Origin: Bacillota bacterium
GTDB lineage: Bacteria > Bacillota > Proteinivoracia > UBA4975
Reading direction: 5' to 3'
Length of the DNA stretch: 5,914 bases
Assembly: GCA_012727415.1 (NCBI GenBank)
Contig: JAAYHI010000085.1
Location: 1-5,914 of the forward strand
Shown: positions 1 to 5,914 of the stretch, piece after piece
Layout of the letters: every line of letters starts with the position of its first letter
How positions within the stretch are numbered: position 1 is the stretch's first letter
The notes under the pieces: generated by a model
Databases searched by the model: none
What the model saw: only the letters and a program-made list of their open reading frames with translations
Told to the model about the DNA's origin: nothing
Made by a program: the position numbers and the translations under genes

Positions 1-1
1 C

Positions 2-109
2 CGGTTAGCACAGCAAGCAGGGCTGGAGCCTGACCAAGTTGTCAATACCTCAATGGAAGCCATCGACAGATTCCTTCGCCTGCGGGGGCGTAAGGGCCTG
101 TCCCTGTAA
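2..109 (+). CDS. C-terminal end of an upstream gene, possibly a PHP-domain protein (partial)
   Basis: An open frame enters from the left edge and gives 35 residues before TAA at 107-109. It sits 23 nt upstream of the next gene on the same strand, so it is probably the preceding operon member. The visible tail is an amphipathic stretch with a motif like A-x-x-x-G-L-E-x-x-x-V-V-N-T, then a helix ending in a basic patch (RLRGRK). The same pattern, A-x-x-x-G-I-D-x-x-x-I-I-N-V, closes the PHP protein encoded next (near its residues 228-242). PHP phosphoesterases commonly end with a G-[LI]-x(4)-[IV]-[LIV]-N strand followed by a final helix. I therefore infer a tandem PHP paralogue. The catalytic part lies outside the window, so identity is tentative; the coding call rests on frame, position and spacing. 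Confidence 0.5.
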   Translation, partial: RLAQQAGLEPDQVVNTSMEAIDRFLRLRGRKGLSL

Positions 110-132
110 GTTTATGGGAAAGGGAGGTTGCC

Positions 133-876
133 ATGCGCCCACTGGCGGATTACCACACCCATACCCGCTGGAGCCATGCCAGCGGTTCCGTGGAAGACAA
201 CCTGCGGGCAGCTGAGGCTATGAGCCTTGAGGCAGTGGGTATTGCTGAGCACGGCCCCAACATGCTCTTTATCGGGGTTGCCCGACGACGCTGGCCGCGG
301 TTGGCGGAAAAGATAGCCGCCCATAATGGGCGTGCAACCCGGTTGCTCTTTAATATCGAGGCCAATGTCATTTCCTTGGAGGGGGATATAGATTTGCCGG
401 CGGATGTGGCGGCTCATATTGATATGTTGCTGGTAGGCCTTCATCCTCATGTCATTCCCAAGGGCCTGGAGAACTGGTGGACATATTATGGCCTGCGCTG
501 GCTCAGCCTCCTCAGCAGGCGCCAACGCCACAAACTCTATGATGCTTATACCGAGGCTTTAATTAATTGTGTGGAAAGGCATCCGGTGGACATAGTAGTC
601 CACCCCGGCTACAGGCTTCCCATAGATTCCGCCGCTCTGGCAGCCGCCTGTGCCCGCAGGGGCGTGAGGCTGGAGATCAATTGCCGCCACCTGGATGCCA
701 TCGCCGCAGATATCTCCATTGCTGCTCGCACCAGTCAGGTGGAGTTTGTACTCAGCAGCGATGCCCACCACCCCAGGGAAATAGGGCGATTCCAATCAGG
801 CTGCACCTTTGCGGACAGTCTGGGAATTGACCGCGCCAGAATAATCAATGTGGATTGGCAGGAAAAGCAAAGGTAA
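133..876 (+). CDS. PHP-domain metal-dependent phosphoesterase (YcdX/histidinol-phosphatase-like)
   Basis: This 247-residue cytoplasmic protein has the PHP (polymerase and histidinol phosphatase) fold, a TIM-like barrel that hydrolyses phosphoesters with a cluster of two or three metals. The ligand set appears complete: H8-T-H10 and H15 at the N-terminus, H40 in AEHGPN, E76 in NIEANV, H104 in GLHPH, H157 in VVHPGY, and D210/H212 in SSDAHH. Order and spacing resemble E. coli YcdX, which uses a trinuclear site, so the enzyme is probably active. Length is normal for single-domain PHP proteins. Residues about 113-150 form a Trp/Arg-rich insert (WWTYYGLRW, SRRQRHK) that may shape the substrate pocket. 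The ATG follows AGGGAGG (121-127) by 5 nt, supporting this start. RapZ begins 34 nt downstream. PHP genes are often found next to rapZ in Clostridia, but the substrate is unknown. Histidinol phosphatase is possible, though no his genes are nearby. Confidence 0.9.
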   Translation: MRPLADYHTHTRWSHASGSVEDNLRAAEAMSLEAVGIAEHGPNMLFIGVARRRWPRLAEKIAAHNGRATRLLFNIEANVISLEGDIDLPADVAAHIDMLLVGLHPHVIPKGLENWWTYYGLRWLSLLSRRQRHKLYDAYTEALINCVERHPVDIVVHPGYRLPIDSAALAAACARRGVRLEINCRHLDAIAADISIAARTSQVEFVLSSDAHHPREIGRFQSGCTFADSLGIDRARIINVDWQEKQR

Positions 877-910
877 AACAAGAATAACTTGTGTATAAAG
901 GGGGCTGGGT

Positions 911-1756
911 ATGAATATTGTAATAATCACTGGTCTTTCTGGGGCAGGGAAAACCGTCGCCATGCATGCTTTTGAAGACATGGGCTATTATTGTGTGGAC
1001 AACCTCCCCAGCCAGCTGTTGCCGAAGTTTATTGAGCTCTGCCAGCAGTCTGCCCACATTGATAAAGTGGCCGCAGTAATGGATATCCGGGGAGGCATGT
1101 TTTTCGACCAGTTGGAATTCCTGACAGGCCTGTCCCATCCTGTGCAAATCCTGTTTTTAGAGGCAGATACCCGCACGCTGGTGGCCCGGTTTAAGGAAAG
1201 CAGGCGCAACCACCCTCTCACCCCGGACGGCAGTTTAGAAAGGGGCATAGACCTGGAACGGGAACTGATGAGCCAAATGCGCGCCCGCTCCGATGTCATC
1301 CTGGATACAACTAATACAACAGCGGTTCAGCTGCGGCAAAAGCTGTTTTCTCTCTTTGCTTTAGACGGCACCCAGGGAAAACTGTTGAACGTCAACCTTA
1401 TTTCCTTTGGCTTTAAGTATGGTCTGCCCATGGATGCTGACCTGGTCTTTGACATTCGCTTTTTGCCTAATCCCCATTACCGGGAAGCTTTGCGGGACCT
1501 CACTGGCCTTGATCAGGAAGTCAAGGATTATGTGCTGGACTGGACTATTACCCAGCAATTTCTCAAGAAACTGAAAGCCCTTCTTACTTTTCTCGTCCCC
1601 TGTTACATTGCCGAAGGGAAGACCCAGCTGATCATCGGCATAGGTTGCACCGGCGGCAAGCATCGCTCTGTGACCATAGCCAATGTCCTGGCCACTTTCT
1701 TCAAGGATTTGGGCCAGAAGGTCTCCGTCCTCCACCGTGATTTTGAAAAGGTCTAG
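911..1756 (+). CDS. rapZ: RNase adapter / nucleotide-binding protein RapZ (YvcJ)
   Basis: This 281-residue P-loop protein is near the family's usual length (284 in E. coli, about 295 in B. subtilis). The N-terminal kinase-like domain has a Walker A motif, GLSGAGKT (8-15), and a D58-I-R60 strand in the Walker B region. The C-terminal domain carries the family signatures FGFKYG (166-171) followed by P173-x-D175-A-D177, and GCTGGKHRS (245-253), a phosphate/sugar-binding loop. In E. coli RapZ senses glucosamine-6-phosphate and guides RNase E to the sRNA GlmZ. Firmicutes lack that sRNA pair; there YvcJ hydrolyses ATP/GTP and has been linked to competence. The protein ends HRDFEKV, without the extra basic residues that end the E. 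coli protein and contribute to RNA binding. The start at 911 follows AAAGGGG (898-904) by 6 nt. Its stop codon overlaps the yvcK ribosome binding site, implying translational coupling. Confidence 0.96.
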   Translation: MNIVIITGLSGAGKTVAMHAFEDMGYYCVDNLPSQLLPKFIELCQQSAHIDKVAAVMDIRGGMFFDQLEFLTGLSHPVQILFLEADTRTLVARFKESRRNHPLTPDGSLERGIDLERELMSQMRARSDVILDTTNTTAVQLRQKLFSLFALDGTQGKLLNVNLISFGFKYGLPMDADLVFDIRFLPNPHYREALRDLTGLDQEVKDYVLDWTITQQFLKKLKALLTFLVPCYIAEGKTQLIIGIGCTGGKHRSVTIANVLATFFKDLGQKVSVLHRDFEKV

Positions 1757-1763
1757 GAGGTGA
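1755..1763 (+). promoter_or_regulatory. Ribosome binding site of yvcK overlapping the rapZ stop codon
   Basis: AGGAGGTGA is a full nine-base match to the anti-Shine-Dalgarno end of 16S rRNA. It begins inside the TAG stop codon of rapZ (1754-1756) and lies 7 nt (from the last G of GGAGG) before the yvcK ATG at 1768. It fixes the yvcK start and makes it likely that ribosomes finishing rapZ reinitiate on yvcK, keeping the two proteins in step. Confidence 0.85.
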
Positions 1764-1767
1764 GGGC

Positions 1768-3102
1768 ATGCGCTGGTTTCTGAAGTTGCTCTACCCCGGC
1801 CTGGGTATTAAGCGTTGGCTTTTGTTGATGTTTTTCAGCCTGCTGGTGGTCATTGCGGCAATTCTTGCTCTCATTCTGGGACTCCCCAACATCAGAGGGC
1901 AGGCAGGGTTATATTATCAGTATGTTTTAGAGGTTTTTGGCCCCAGGCCTTGGTGGCTGATCTTGTTTCTCCTCGCAGGGGCGGCGATATTTATCTTTTC
2001 GGGTTACAGATTTCTGCGCTCTTTGTTGCGGGGGCTGGCCCCCAGGGAGAAGACTGTCGACGCACTGTACCAATCCCGCCATCTAAAACGCGGTCCAAAG
2101 ATCGTGGTCATAGGCGGCGGTACCGGCCAGTCGGTATTACTCAGAGGCCTTAAGGAATATACCAGCAATATCACTGCTGTAGTGACGGTAGCCGATGATG
2201 GAGGCAGTTCCGGCCAGCTGCGGGGGGAATTGGGAATGCCTCCCCCCGGAGATATCCGCAACTGTCTGGTTGCCCTGGCAGATACCGAGCCTCTCCTGGA
2301 AACCCTTTTTCAATACCGCTTTAAACAGGGAGACAGTCTGGGAGGCCATAGTTTCGGCAATCTCTTCTTAGCGGCCATGTCCCAGATCCTTGGCTTTACC
2401 GATGCCGTCAAGGCTTCAGGCAAGGTTCTTGCTATTCGCGGCAAAGTTTTGCCTGTCACTGAGGAAAACTTAAAGCTGAAGGCAATTTGCACCGACGGTG
2501 AGGAGATTTATGGCGAAAGCAATATCGGACTTATTCCGAAGCCCATCAGCCGCCTGGAATTAGTGCCTCAGGGCAGCAAAGCGCTGCCTGAAGTACTGGA
2601 AGCCATTGCCGGCGCCGATGCCATTGTCGTCGGTCCGGGAAGTCTCTACACCAGTCTTCTGCCCAACCTGTTGGTGGATGGTGTGGTCGACGCCATTACC
2701 GCCAGTAAGGCTGTAAAAATGTATGTCTGCAATATCATGACCCAGGTTCAGGAAACCCGTTCATTTACTGCCGCAGAGCATCTTGAAGTCATATCCCGGC
2801 ATGTGGGGACGAATCTCTTTGACTATATTATTGTAAATAAGCAGCCTATTGGGGATGAGCTCCTGCAGCGCTATGCTGAGGAGGGAGCGGAGCCCGTTGC
2901 CATAGACTGGGACAGGCTGCGCAAGACGGGCACCAGGGTTTTGGCTGCTGACTTGTTGCAACCCGGCCAGGTTGCCTGGCATAATCCCCAGACTTTAGCG
3001 AAGATTGTCCTGGGCAAAGCTGTTTCTCACTCCCGCAATGCTTCCCGCTTGCTGGATAACCTCCTGCTGGAGGCCCGGCTGGGCAAAAAATCACCTGAGT
3101 AA
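1768..3102 (+). CDS. yvcK: YvcK/CofD-like gluconeogenesis and morphogenesis factor, membrane-anchored form
   Basis: The protein is 444 residues, against about 317 for B. subtilis YvcK. The catalytic-type core starts near residue 111. Core motifs are VIGGGTG (114-120), ADDGGSSGQLR (142-152), PPPGDIRNC (158-166), GGHSFGNL (192-199) and GPGSLYTS (289-296). These are hallmarks of the CofD/YvcK fold related to 2-phospho-L-lactate transferase; B. subtilis YvcK binds UDP-GlcNAc and is needed for growth and normal shape on gluconeogenic carbon sources. Residues 1-110 are extra: hydrophobic segments at about 18-40 and 62-83 with a loop of about 20 residues between them. Basic residues (R2, K6, K15, R16; R81, R84, R88, R93) flank the pair on the predicted cytoplasmic sides, so a hairpin anchor holding the core at the inner face of the membrane is likely. 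Similar extended forms occur in Clostridia. F420 biosynthesis (cofD) is unlikely given the rapZ-whiA context. whiA starts 21 nt downstream. Confidence 0.95.
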   Translation: MRWFLKLLYPGLGIKRWLLLMFFSLLVVIAAILALILGLPNIRGQAGLYYQYVLEVFGPRPWWLILFLLAGAAIFIFSGYRFLRSLLRGLAPREKTVDALYQSRHLKRGPKIVVIGGGTGQSVLLRGLKEYTSNITAVVTVADDGGSSGQLRGELGMPPPGDIRNCLVALADTEPLLETLFQYRFKQGDSLGGHSFGNLFLAAMSQILGFTDAVKASGKVLAIRGKVLPVTEENLKLKAICTDGEEIYGESNIGLIPKPISRLELVPQGSKALPEVLEAIAGADAIVVGPGSLYTSLLPNLLVDGVVDAITASKAVKMYVCNIMTQVQETRSFTAAEHLEVISRHVGTNLFDYIIVNKQPIGDELLQRYAEEGAEPVAIDWDRLRKTGTRVLAADLLQPGQVAWHNPQTLAKIVLGKAVSHSRNASRLLDNLLLEARLGKKSPE

Positions 3103-3123
3103 TTTCCTAAGGAGGCGGCAACC

Positions 3124-4062
3124 ATGTCCTTTACTTCCGCCATCAAGTCCGAGCTTTGTCGTTTGGAGCTGGGCCGGGACTGTTGCGTCAGCGCGGAACT
3201 GGCGGCCCTCGTTGCTACCAACGGCAATTTATCCTTCTCCGGGCGCGGGGCAATGTCTCTCAATATCGTCACTGACCACGCATACATCGCCCGGCGCATT
3301 TACAAACTGGTAAAACATGTATTTGGCCTCTCCCCGGTGATTCTGGCCCGGAAGAAAACAAGGCTGCGCAAGAACCTCAGCTACCTGGTCCGGATTGCCG
3401 ACTCGGGACAAACCCGCAGGGTAATGGAGAGGCTGGATATTATCGACGGGGAAAGCAGGATGCGCTCAGGGGATGTCAGTAAGTTTGCTGCCAGTGATTG
3501 CTGTCGGCGGGCTTATTTGCGAGGCTGTTTTCTGGCGGGGGGCTCGGTGAGCAATCCCGAGACCAACGGCTATCATTTGGAGATAGCCACAGAATTGCCC
3601 TCTCATGCTGATAACATTCGCCTGCTGTTGGCAGAAATCGGCGTTAAGGCGGGAATAGTCAGCCGCAAGCGCCAGCAGGTGGTATATGTCAAGGATTCCG
3701 AGCAAATTGCCCAGGTGCTTAGTACTATAGGCAGCAATCAGGGCCGCTTGCACTTCGAAAACGCCAGGATTCTTAAGGATTTGCGCAACCGGGTCAACCG
3801 GCTGGTGAACTGCGAAACTGCCAATGTCAGCAAGACGGTGGAGGCAGCCCAGCGCCAGGTGGCTGCAATCCGCATGCTTTCGGTGTCCCCTGGGCTGGAA
3901 GCTCTCAGCCCCGGACTCAGACAGGTGGCCCGCCTCCGCCTGGAGAACCCCTCTGCCACTTTAGATGAGCTGGGACAGCTGGCGGAGCCGCCTTTATCAA
4001 AGTCTGCAGTCAACTACCGTTTGCGTCGGCTGCAACAACTGGCTGACCAGAGCAGGGACTAA
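3124..4062 (+). CDS. whiA: DNA-binding regulator WhiA (sporulation/cell division)
   Basis: At 312 residues this is full length for WhiA, a two-domain DNA-binding protein. The N-terminal part resembles a LAGLIDADG homing endonuclease; the second repeat is seen at AYLRGCFLAGGSVSNPE (130-146), where the metal-binding acidic residue is replaced (FLAGGS, 136-141), so it should not cleave DNA. The conserved linker RVNRLVNCETAN (223-234) precedes a C-terminal helix-turn-helix with LGQLA (283-287) and the recognition-helix region LSKSAVNYRLRRLQQLA (291-307). In Streptomyces WhiA works with WhiB to switch on division genes during sporulation. In B. subtilis it binds the nucleoid and affects division and chromosome segregation. 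The start follows AAGGAGG (3109-3115) by 8 nt. It is the last gene of the tight cluster, followed by 85 non-coding bases. Family assignment is secure; targets in this organism are not visible. Confidence 0.97.
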   Translation: MSFTSAIKSELCRLELGRDCCVSAELAALVATNGNLSFSGRGAMSLNIVTDHAYIARRIYKLVKHVFGLSPVILARKKTRLRKNLSYLVRIADSGQTRRVMERLDIIDGESRMRSGDVSKFAASDCCRRAYLRGCFLAGGSVSNPETNGYHLEIATELPSHADNIRLLLAEIGVKAGIVSRKRQQVVYVKDSEQIAQVLSTIGSNQGRLHFENARILKDLRNRVNRLVNCETANVSKTVEAAQRQVAAIRMLSVSPGLEALSPGLRQVARLRLENPSATLDELGQLAEPPLSKSAVNYRLRRLQQLADQSRD

Positions 4063-4079
4063 CCTGGTTTAAGACTTAT

Positions 4080-4099
4080 AACCGGCGCAAGCCGGTTTT
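4080..4099 (+). terminator. Short stem-loop with T run after whiA: weak intrinsic terminator or attenuator
   Basis: AACCGGC (4080-4086) pairs perfectly with GCCGGTT (4091-4097) around a GCAA loop, a stable GNRA-type tetraloop. The T run is only TTTT (4096-4099), two of which are in the stem, and is followed by CC. It begins 17 nt after the whiA stop, the right place to end the operon. The stem is compact and GC-rich, but the short T run predicts incomplete termination, so some transcripts may read into the channel gene. A processing or stability hairpin is an alternative. Confidence 0.55.
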
Positions 4100-4100
4100 C

Positions 4101-4130
4101 CTGACTTCACTGGCCCTGGGGGTATATTAT
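4101..4130 (+). promoter_or_regulatory. Possible sigma-A-type promoter ahead of the mscS-like gene
   Basis: CTGACT (4101-4106) matches four of six bases of the -35 consensus. TATATT (4123-4128, spacer 16) or TATTAT (4125-4130, spacer 18) each match five of six bases of the -10 consensus. The stretch lies directly after the hairpin, as expected for a new transcription unit. Against it, transcription would start around 4135-4137, inside the Shine-Dalgarno region (GGGAG at 4136-4140), leaving only about 11-13 nt of leader. The call is weak. Confidence 0.25.
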
Positions 4131-4147
4131 AGAAAGGGAGTGATTCC

Positions 4148-5215
4148 ATGCTGCAAGAAGCTCATACATATTGGCGGGAACACCTGATGGACTATACCTA
4201 TGCCTTTGCCATTGTCCTTGGATTTTTTCTTCTCAGCCGTTTGGTGCCGCTGCTGCTGTCCCGGCTGTTTGCCGGCCTGGCCAAGAGGTCAAAGCCGGAC
4301 TACAGCAATTTTGCTCAGGCCATTCGCAAACCTCTCAGTTTCTTTATTCTGGCAACAGGTCTTTACCTAGCGGTGCTGTATTTACTGGGGGGCACTGCCT
4401 CCAGTGCCTTTTTTACTAAAGTCTATCGCAGCCTGGTGATAATCTTCATCTCCCAGGGCCTGTATAACCTGGCGGACAGCACATCGGGCCTGCTCATGGA
4501 ATTTGGCAGCAAGCATAACTGGGATAAGCTTTTCTTATCTCTGTTTTCCAAAGCCCTGCGGGTCCTGATAGTCGCCATCAGCCTTATCATCCTCATCCAG
4601 GAATGGGGCTATGACATTACCGGCTTCATTGCCGGTCTTGGCCTTGGGGGACTGGCCTTTGCCCTGGCAGCCCAGGATACAGCTGCCAACCTCATTGGCG
4701 GTGTAGTTATCCTCACTGAGAAACCCTTTACCATTGGCGACTGGATAGTTGCAGGGAAGGTGGAGGGGATTGTCGAAGACATCACCTTTCGCAGCACCAA
4801 GGTAAGGACCTTTGCCCAGGCATTGGTTGCCGTGCCCAATGCCTCCCTGGCCAAGGAGCCCATTACCAACTGGACCAGGATGGGCAAGCGCCGGGTTAAC
4901 TTCAGCCTGGGAGTAGATTATTCCACCCCCCGCCAAGCCCTGGAAAGGTGTATCCAAAAAATTCGGGAGATGCTGGCGAGCCACCCCGATGTGCATCCCG
5001 CCGTCATCTTCGTCAATCTGGAGCAGTTCGGGGAGCGGGGCCTCGACATCCTGATATACTTTTTTACTAAGACCACCGTCTGGAGCAAGTGGCTCAGCGT
5101 CCGGGAGGAAATCCTCTTTAACATTATGAGGATTTTGGAGGAAGAGGGGGTTGCCATCGCCCTGCCTTCCCGGGTTATTGTCAAGGGCCCGCTGCCCGCT
5201 GGTGGCGCAGAATAA
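4148..5215 (+). CDS. MscS-family small-conductance mechanosensitive ion channel
   Basis: This 355-residue membrane protein should form a heptameric channel that opens under membrane tension and releases solutes during hypo-osmotic shock. About five hydrophobic segments are seen (about 16-42, 63-81, 92-110, 136-152, 157-188), more than the three of E. coli MscS (286 residues). The last is the pore helix, rich in Gly/Ala (GFIAGLGLGGLAFALAAQD). Aligned at Q176 = MscS Q112, the two pore-sealing leucines L105/L109 correspond to L169/L173 and N117 to N181, while the hinge Gly113 is D177. The motif KPFTIGDWI (192-200) begins the cytoplasmic beta domain, followed by VPNASLAKEPITNWTR and an alpha/beta vestibule domain to the end. 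The ATG follows AAAGGGAG (4133-4140) by 7 nt. It lies 85 nt after whiA and 18 nt before an ABC-F gene. I give no symbol because MscS paralogues cannot be told apart here. Confidence 0.93.
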   Translation: MLQEAHTYWREHLMDYTYAFAIVLGFFLLSRLVPLLLSRLFAGLAKRSKPDYSNFAQAIRKPLSFFILATGLYLAVLYLLGGTASSAFFTKVYRSLVIIFISQGLYNLADSTSGLLMEFGSKHNWDKLFLSLFSKALRVLIVAISLIILIQEWGYDITGFIAGLGLGGLAFALAAQDTAANLIGGVVILTEKPFTIGDWIVAGKVEGIVEDITFRSTKVRTFAQALVAVPNASLAKEPITNWTRMGKRRVNFSLGVDYSTPRQALERCIQKIREMLASHPDVHPAVIFVNLEQFGERGLDILIYFFTKTTVWSKWLSVREEILFNIMRILEEEGVAIALPSRVIVKGPLPAGGAE

Positions 5216-5233
5216 ACCTGGCAGGAGATAATT

Positions 5234-5914
5234 ATGCAGATCATTTCACTAGAAAATGTCGGCAAGAGCTTTGCGCGGCCTTTATTTCAGGGGGTAGACT
5301 TAAGCATTAACTCCGATGACAAAATAGCCCTCATCGGCAACAATGGCTCGGGGAAATCTACTTTGGCTGCTATCATTGCCGGTGCTGAAGAGGCCAGCAG
5401 CGGCATGGTCAGGACAGGAGAGGCAAGGATCCACTACCTGCCCCAAAATCCCGTCCTGGATCCCGACAGCACTGTGCTCCGGGAGGTCTTCCGGGGCGGT
5501 GCCCCTGCGCTGCAGGCCCTGTATGCCCATCACGGCCTCCTCCGCCAGCTGGAGGCGAATCCTGGCAATGCCAGGCTCATTGAGGAATTGGCGGCTAGCA
5601 ATCTCCAGCTGGACAGCTTGGGGGCCTGGGAGCTGGAGAGCAGCGCCAAGTCCATCCTTACCCGCTTAGGGGTCAGTGACTTTCAACAGTCTACGGCAGC
5701 TCTCTCCGGGGGGGAGGCCAAGCGCATTGCCCTGGCCAGGGCCCTAATCACTGAATGCGACCTCTTAATCCTGGATGAACCCACCAACCACCTGGATACC
5801 CAGGCCATCCTCTGGCTGGAAGATTACCTCCAAAAGCGCACCGGCGCCTTGCTCCTCATCACCCACGACCGCTGGCTGCTCACCAGGATTGCCAACCGCA
5901 TCCTGGAATTGGAC
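5234..5914 (+). CDS. ABC-F family ATPase, Uup/YfmR-like (N-terminal part, cut by window end)
   Basis: An open frame of 227 codons runs to the window edge with no stop. It covers one complete nucleotide-binding domain: Walker A GNNGSGKST (35-43), Q-loop YLPQNP (68-73), a helical arm-type insert (about 88-152), signature LSGGEAKR (157-164), Walker B LLILDEPTNHLD (177-188) and H-loop ITHDR (209-213). No membrane segment is present. DEPTNHLD and the closing RILELD are typical of soluble ABC-F proteins, which carry two such domains in one chain and act on the ribosome, resolving stalled translation or, in some subfamilies, protecting against antibiotics. Uup/YfmR is the closest type by motif; the inter-domain linker and second domain that would decide this are outside the window. 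AGGAGA (5223-5228) lies 5 nt before the ATG. The 18-nt gap after the channel gene suggests co-transcription, without an obvious functional link. Confidence 0.92.
   Translation, partial: MQIISLENVGKSFARPLFQGVDLSINSDDKIALIGNNGSGKSTLAAIIAGAEEASSGMVRTGEARIHYLPQNPVLDPDSTVLREVFRGGAPALQALYAHHGLLRQLEANPGNARLIEELAASNLQLDSLGAWELESSAKSILTRLGVSDFQQSTAALSGGEAKRIALARALITECDLLILDEPTNHLDTQAILWLEDYLQKRTGALLLITHDRWLLTRIANRILELD

Noticed and set aside
112..531. 139-codon open frame on the minus strand over the PHP gene
   Set aside because: Antisense to a well-supported PHP gene whose metal motifs are intact; its product shows no recognisable domain.
878..892. ACAAG-AATAA-CTTGT inverted repeat between the PHP gene and rapZ
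   Set aside because: A 5-bp AT-rich stem with no T run; too weak for a terminator and too short to claim as an operator without conservation data.
894..899. TATAAA as a -10 element for rapZ
   Set aside because: No -35-like hexamer lies 16-18 nt upstream, and it overlaps the Shine-Dalgarno region of rapZ.
1768..3102. cofD (F420 biosynthesis) identity for the YvcK-like gene
   Set aside because: Location between rapZ and whiA and the YvcK-specific motifs favour YvcK; no other F420 genes are present.
3514..3561. Active LAGLIDADG homing endonuclease or mobile intron signature in whiA
   Set aside because: The motif is the degenerate WhiA version lacking the acidic catalytic residue, and the gene is full length with the WhiA HTH; it is a host regulator, not a mobile element.
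4077..4082. TATAAC as a -10 element upstream of the hairpin after whiA
   Set aside because: The upstream sequence at the expected spacing (AGGGAC) is a poor -35, and the bases are part of the hairpin stem.
4535..4996. 153-codon open frame on the minus strand inside the channel gene
   Set aside because: It mirrors the Gly/Ala-rich pore region of the MscS gene; low-complexity GC-rich codons open the opposite frame, and the product resembles no family I know.

Overview
The window is a bacterial chromosomal segment in which every supported gene is on the + strand. Moderate-to-high GC, ATG starts behind strong AGGAGG-type Shine-Dalgarno sites, and the gene order rapZ-yvcK-whiA all point to a Gram-positive bacterium. 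A YvcK with two N-terminal membrane segments suggests Clostridia (Peptococcaceae- or Thermoanaerobacterales-like Firmicutes). I cannot name the genus from sequence alone.

Region 1 (1-4062) is a tightly packed operon. It runs: the last 35 codons of an upstream gene, possibly a second PHP-domain protein; a complete PHP-family metal-dependent phosphoesterase (133-876); the nucleotide-binding protein RapZ/YvcJ (911-1756); the CofD-like morphogenesis and gluconeogenesis factor YvcK in a membrane-anchored form (1768-3102); and the sporulation/division regulator WhiA (3124-4062). Gaps are only 11-34 nt, so the genes are probably co-transcribed. RapZ, YvcK and WhiA form a classic conserved triad linking carbon and amino-sugar metabolism to envelope growth and division.

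Region 2 (4063-4147) is the only sizeable non-coding stretch. It holds a perfect 7-bp hairpin with a GCAA tetraloop and a short T run (weak terminator or attenuator), then a poorly supported promoter candidate.

Region 3 (4148-5914) holds a MscS-family mechanosensitive channel and, 18 nt after it, the 5' part of an ABC-F ATPase of Uup/YfmR type that runs off the window end. Together they look like a second transcription unit, or a read-through extension of the first. In Bacillus subtilis crh follows whiA; here the channel gene follows instead.

The window is mostly conserved core genome. I found no mobile element, CRISPR array, tRNA/rRNA or defence island, and no clear evidence of an undescribed system. 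The points most worth a second look are the membrane anchor on YvcK, the probable tandem PHP genes, and the junction after whiA.
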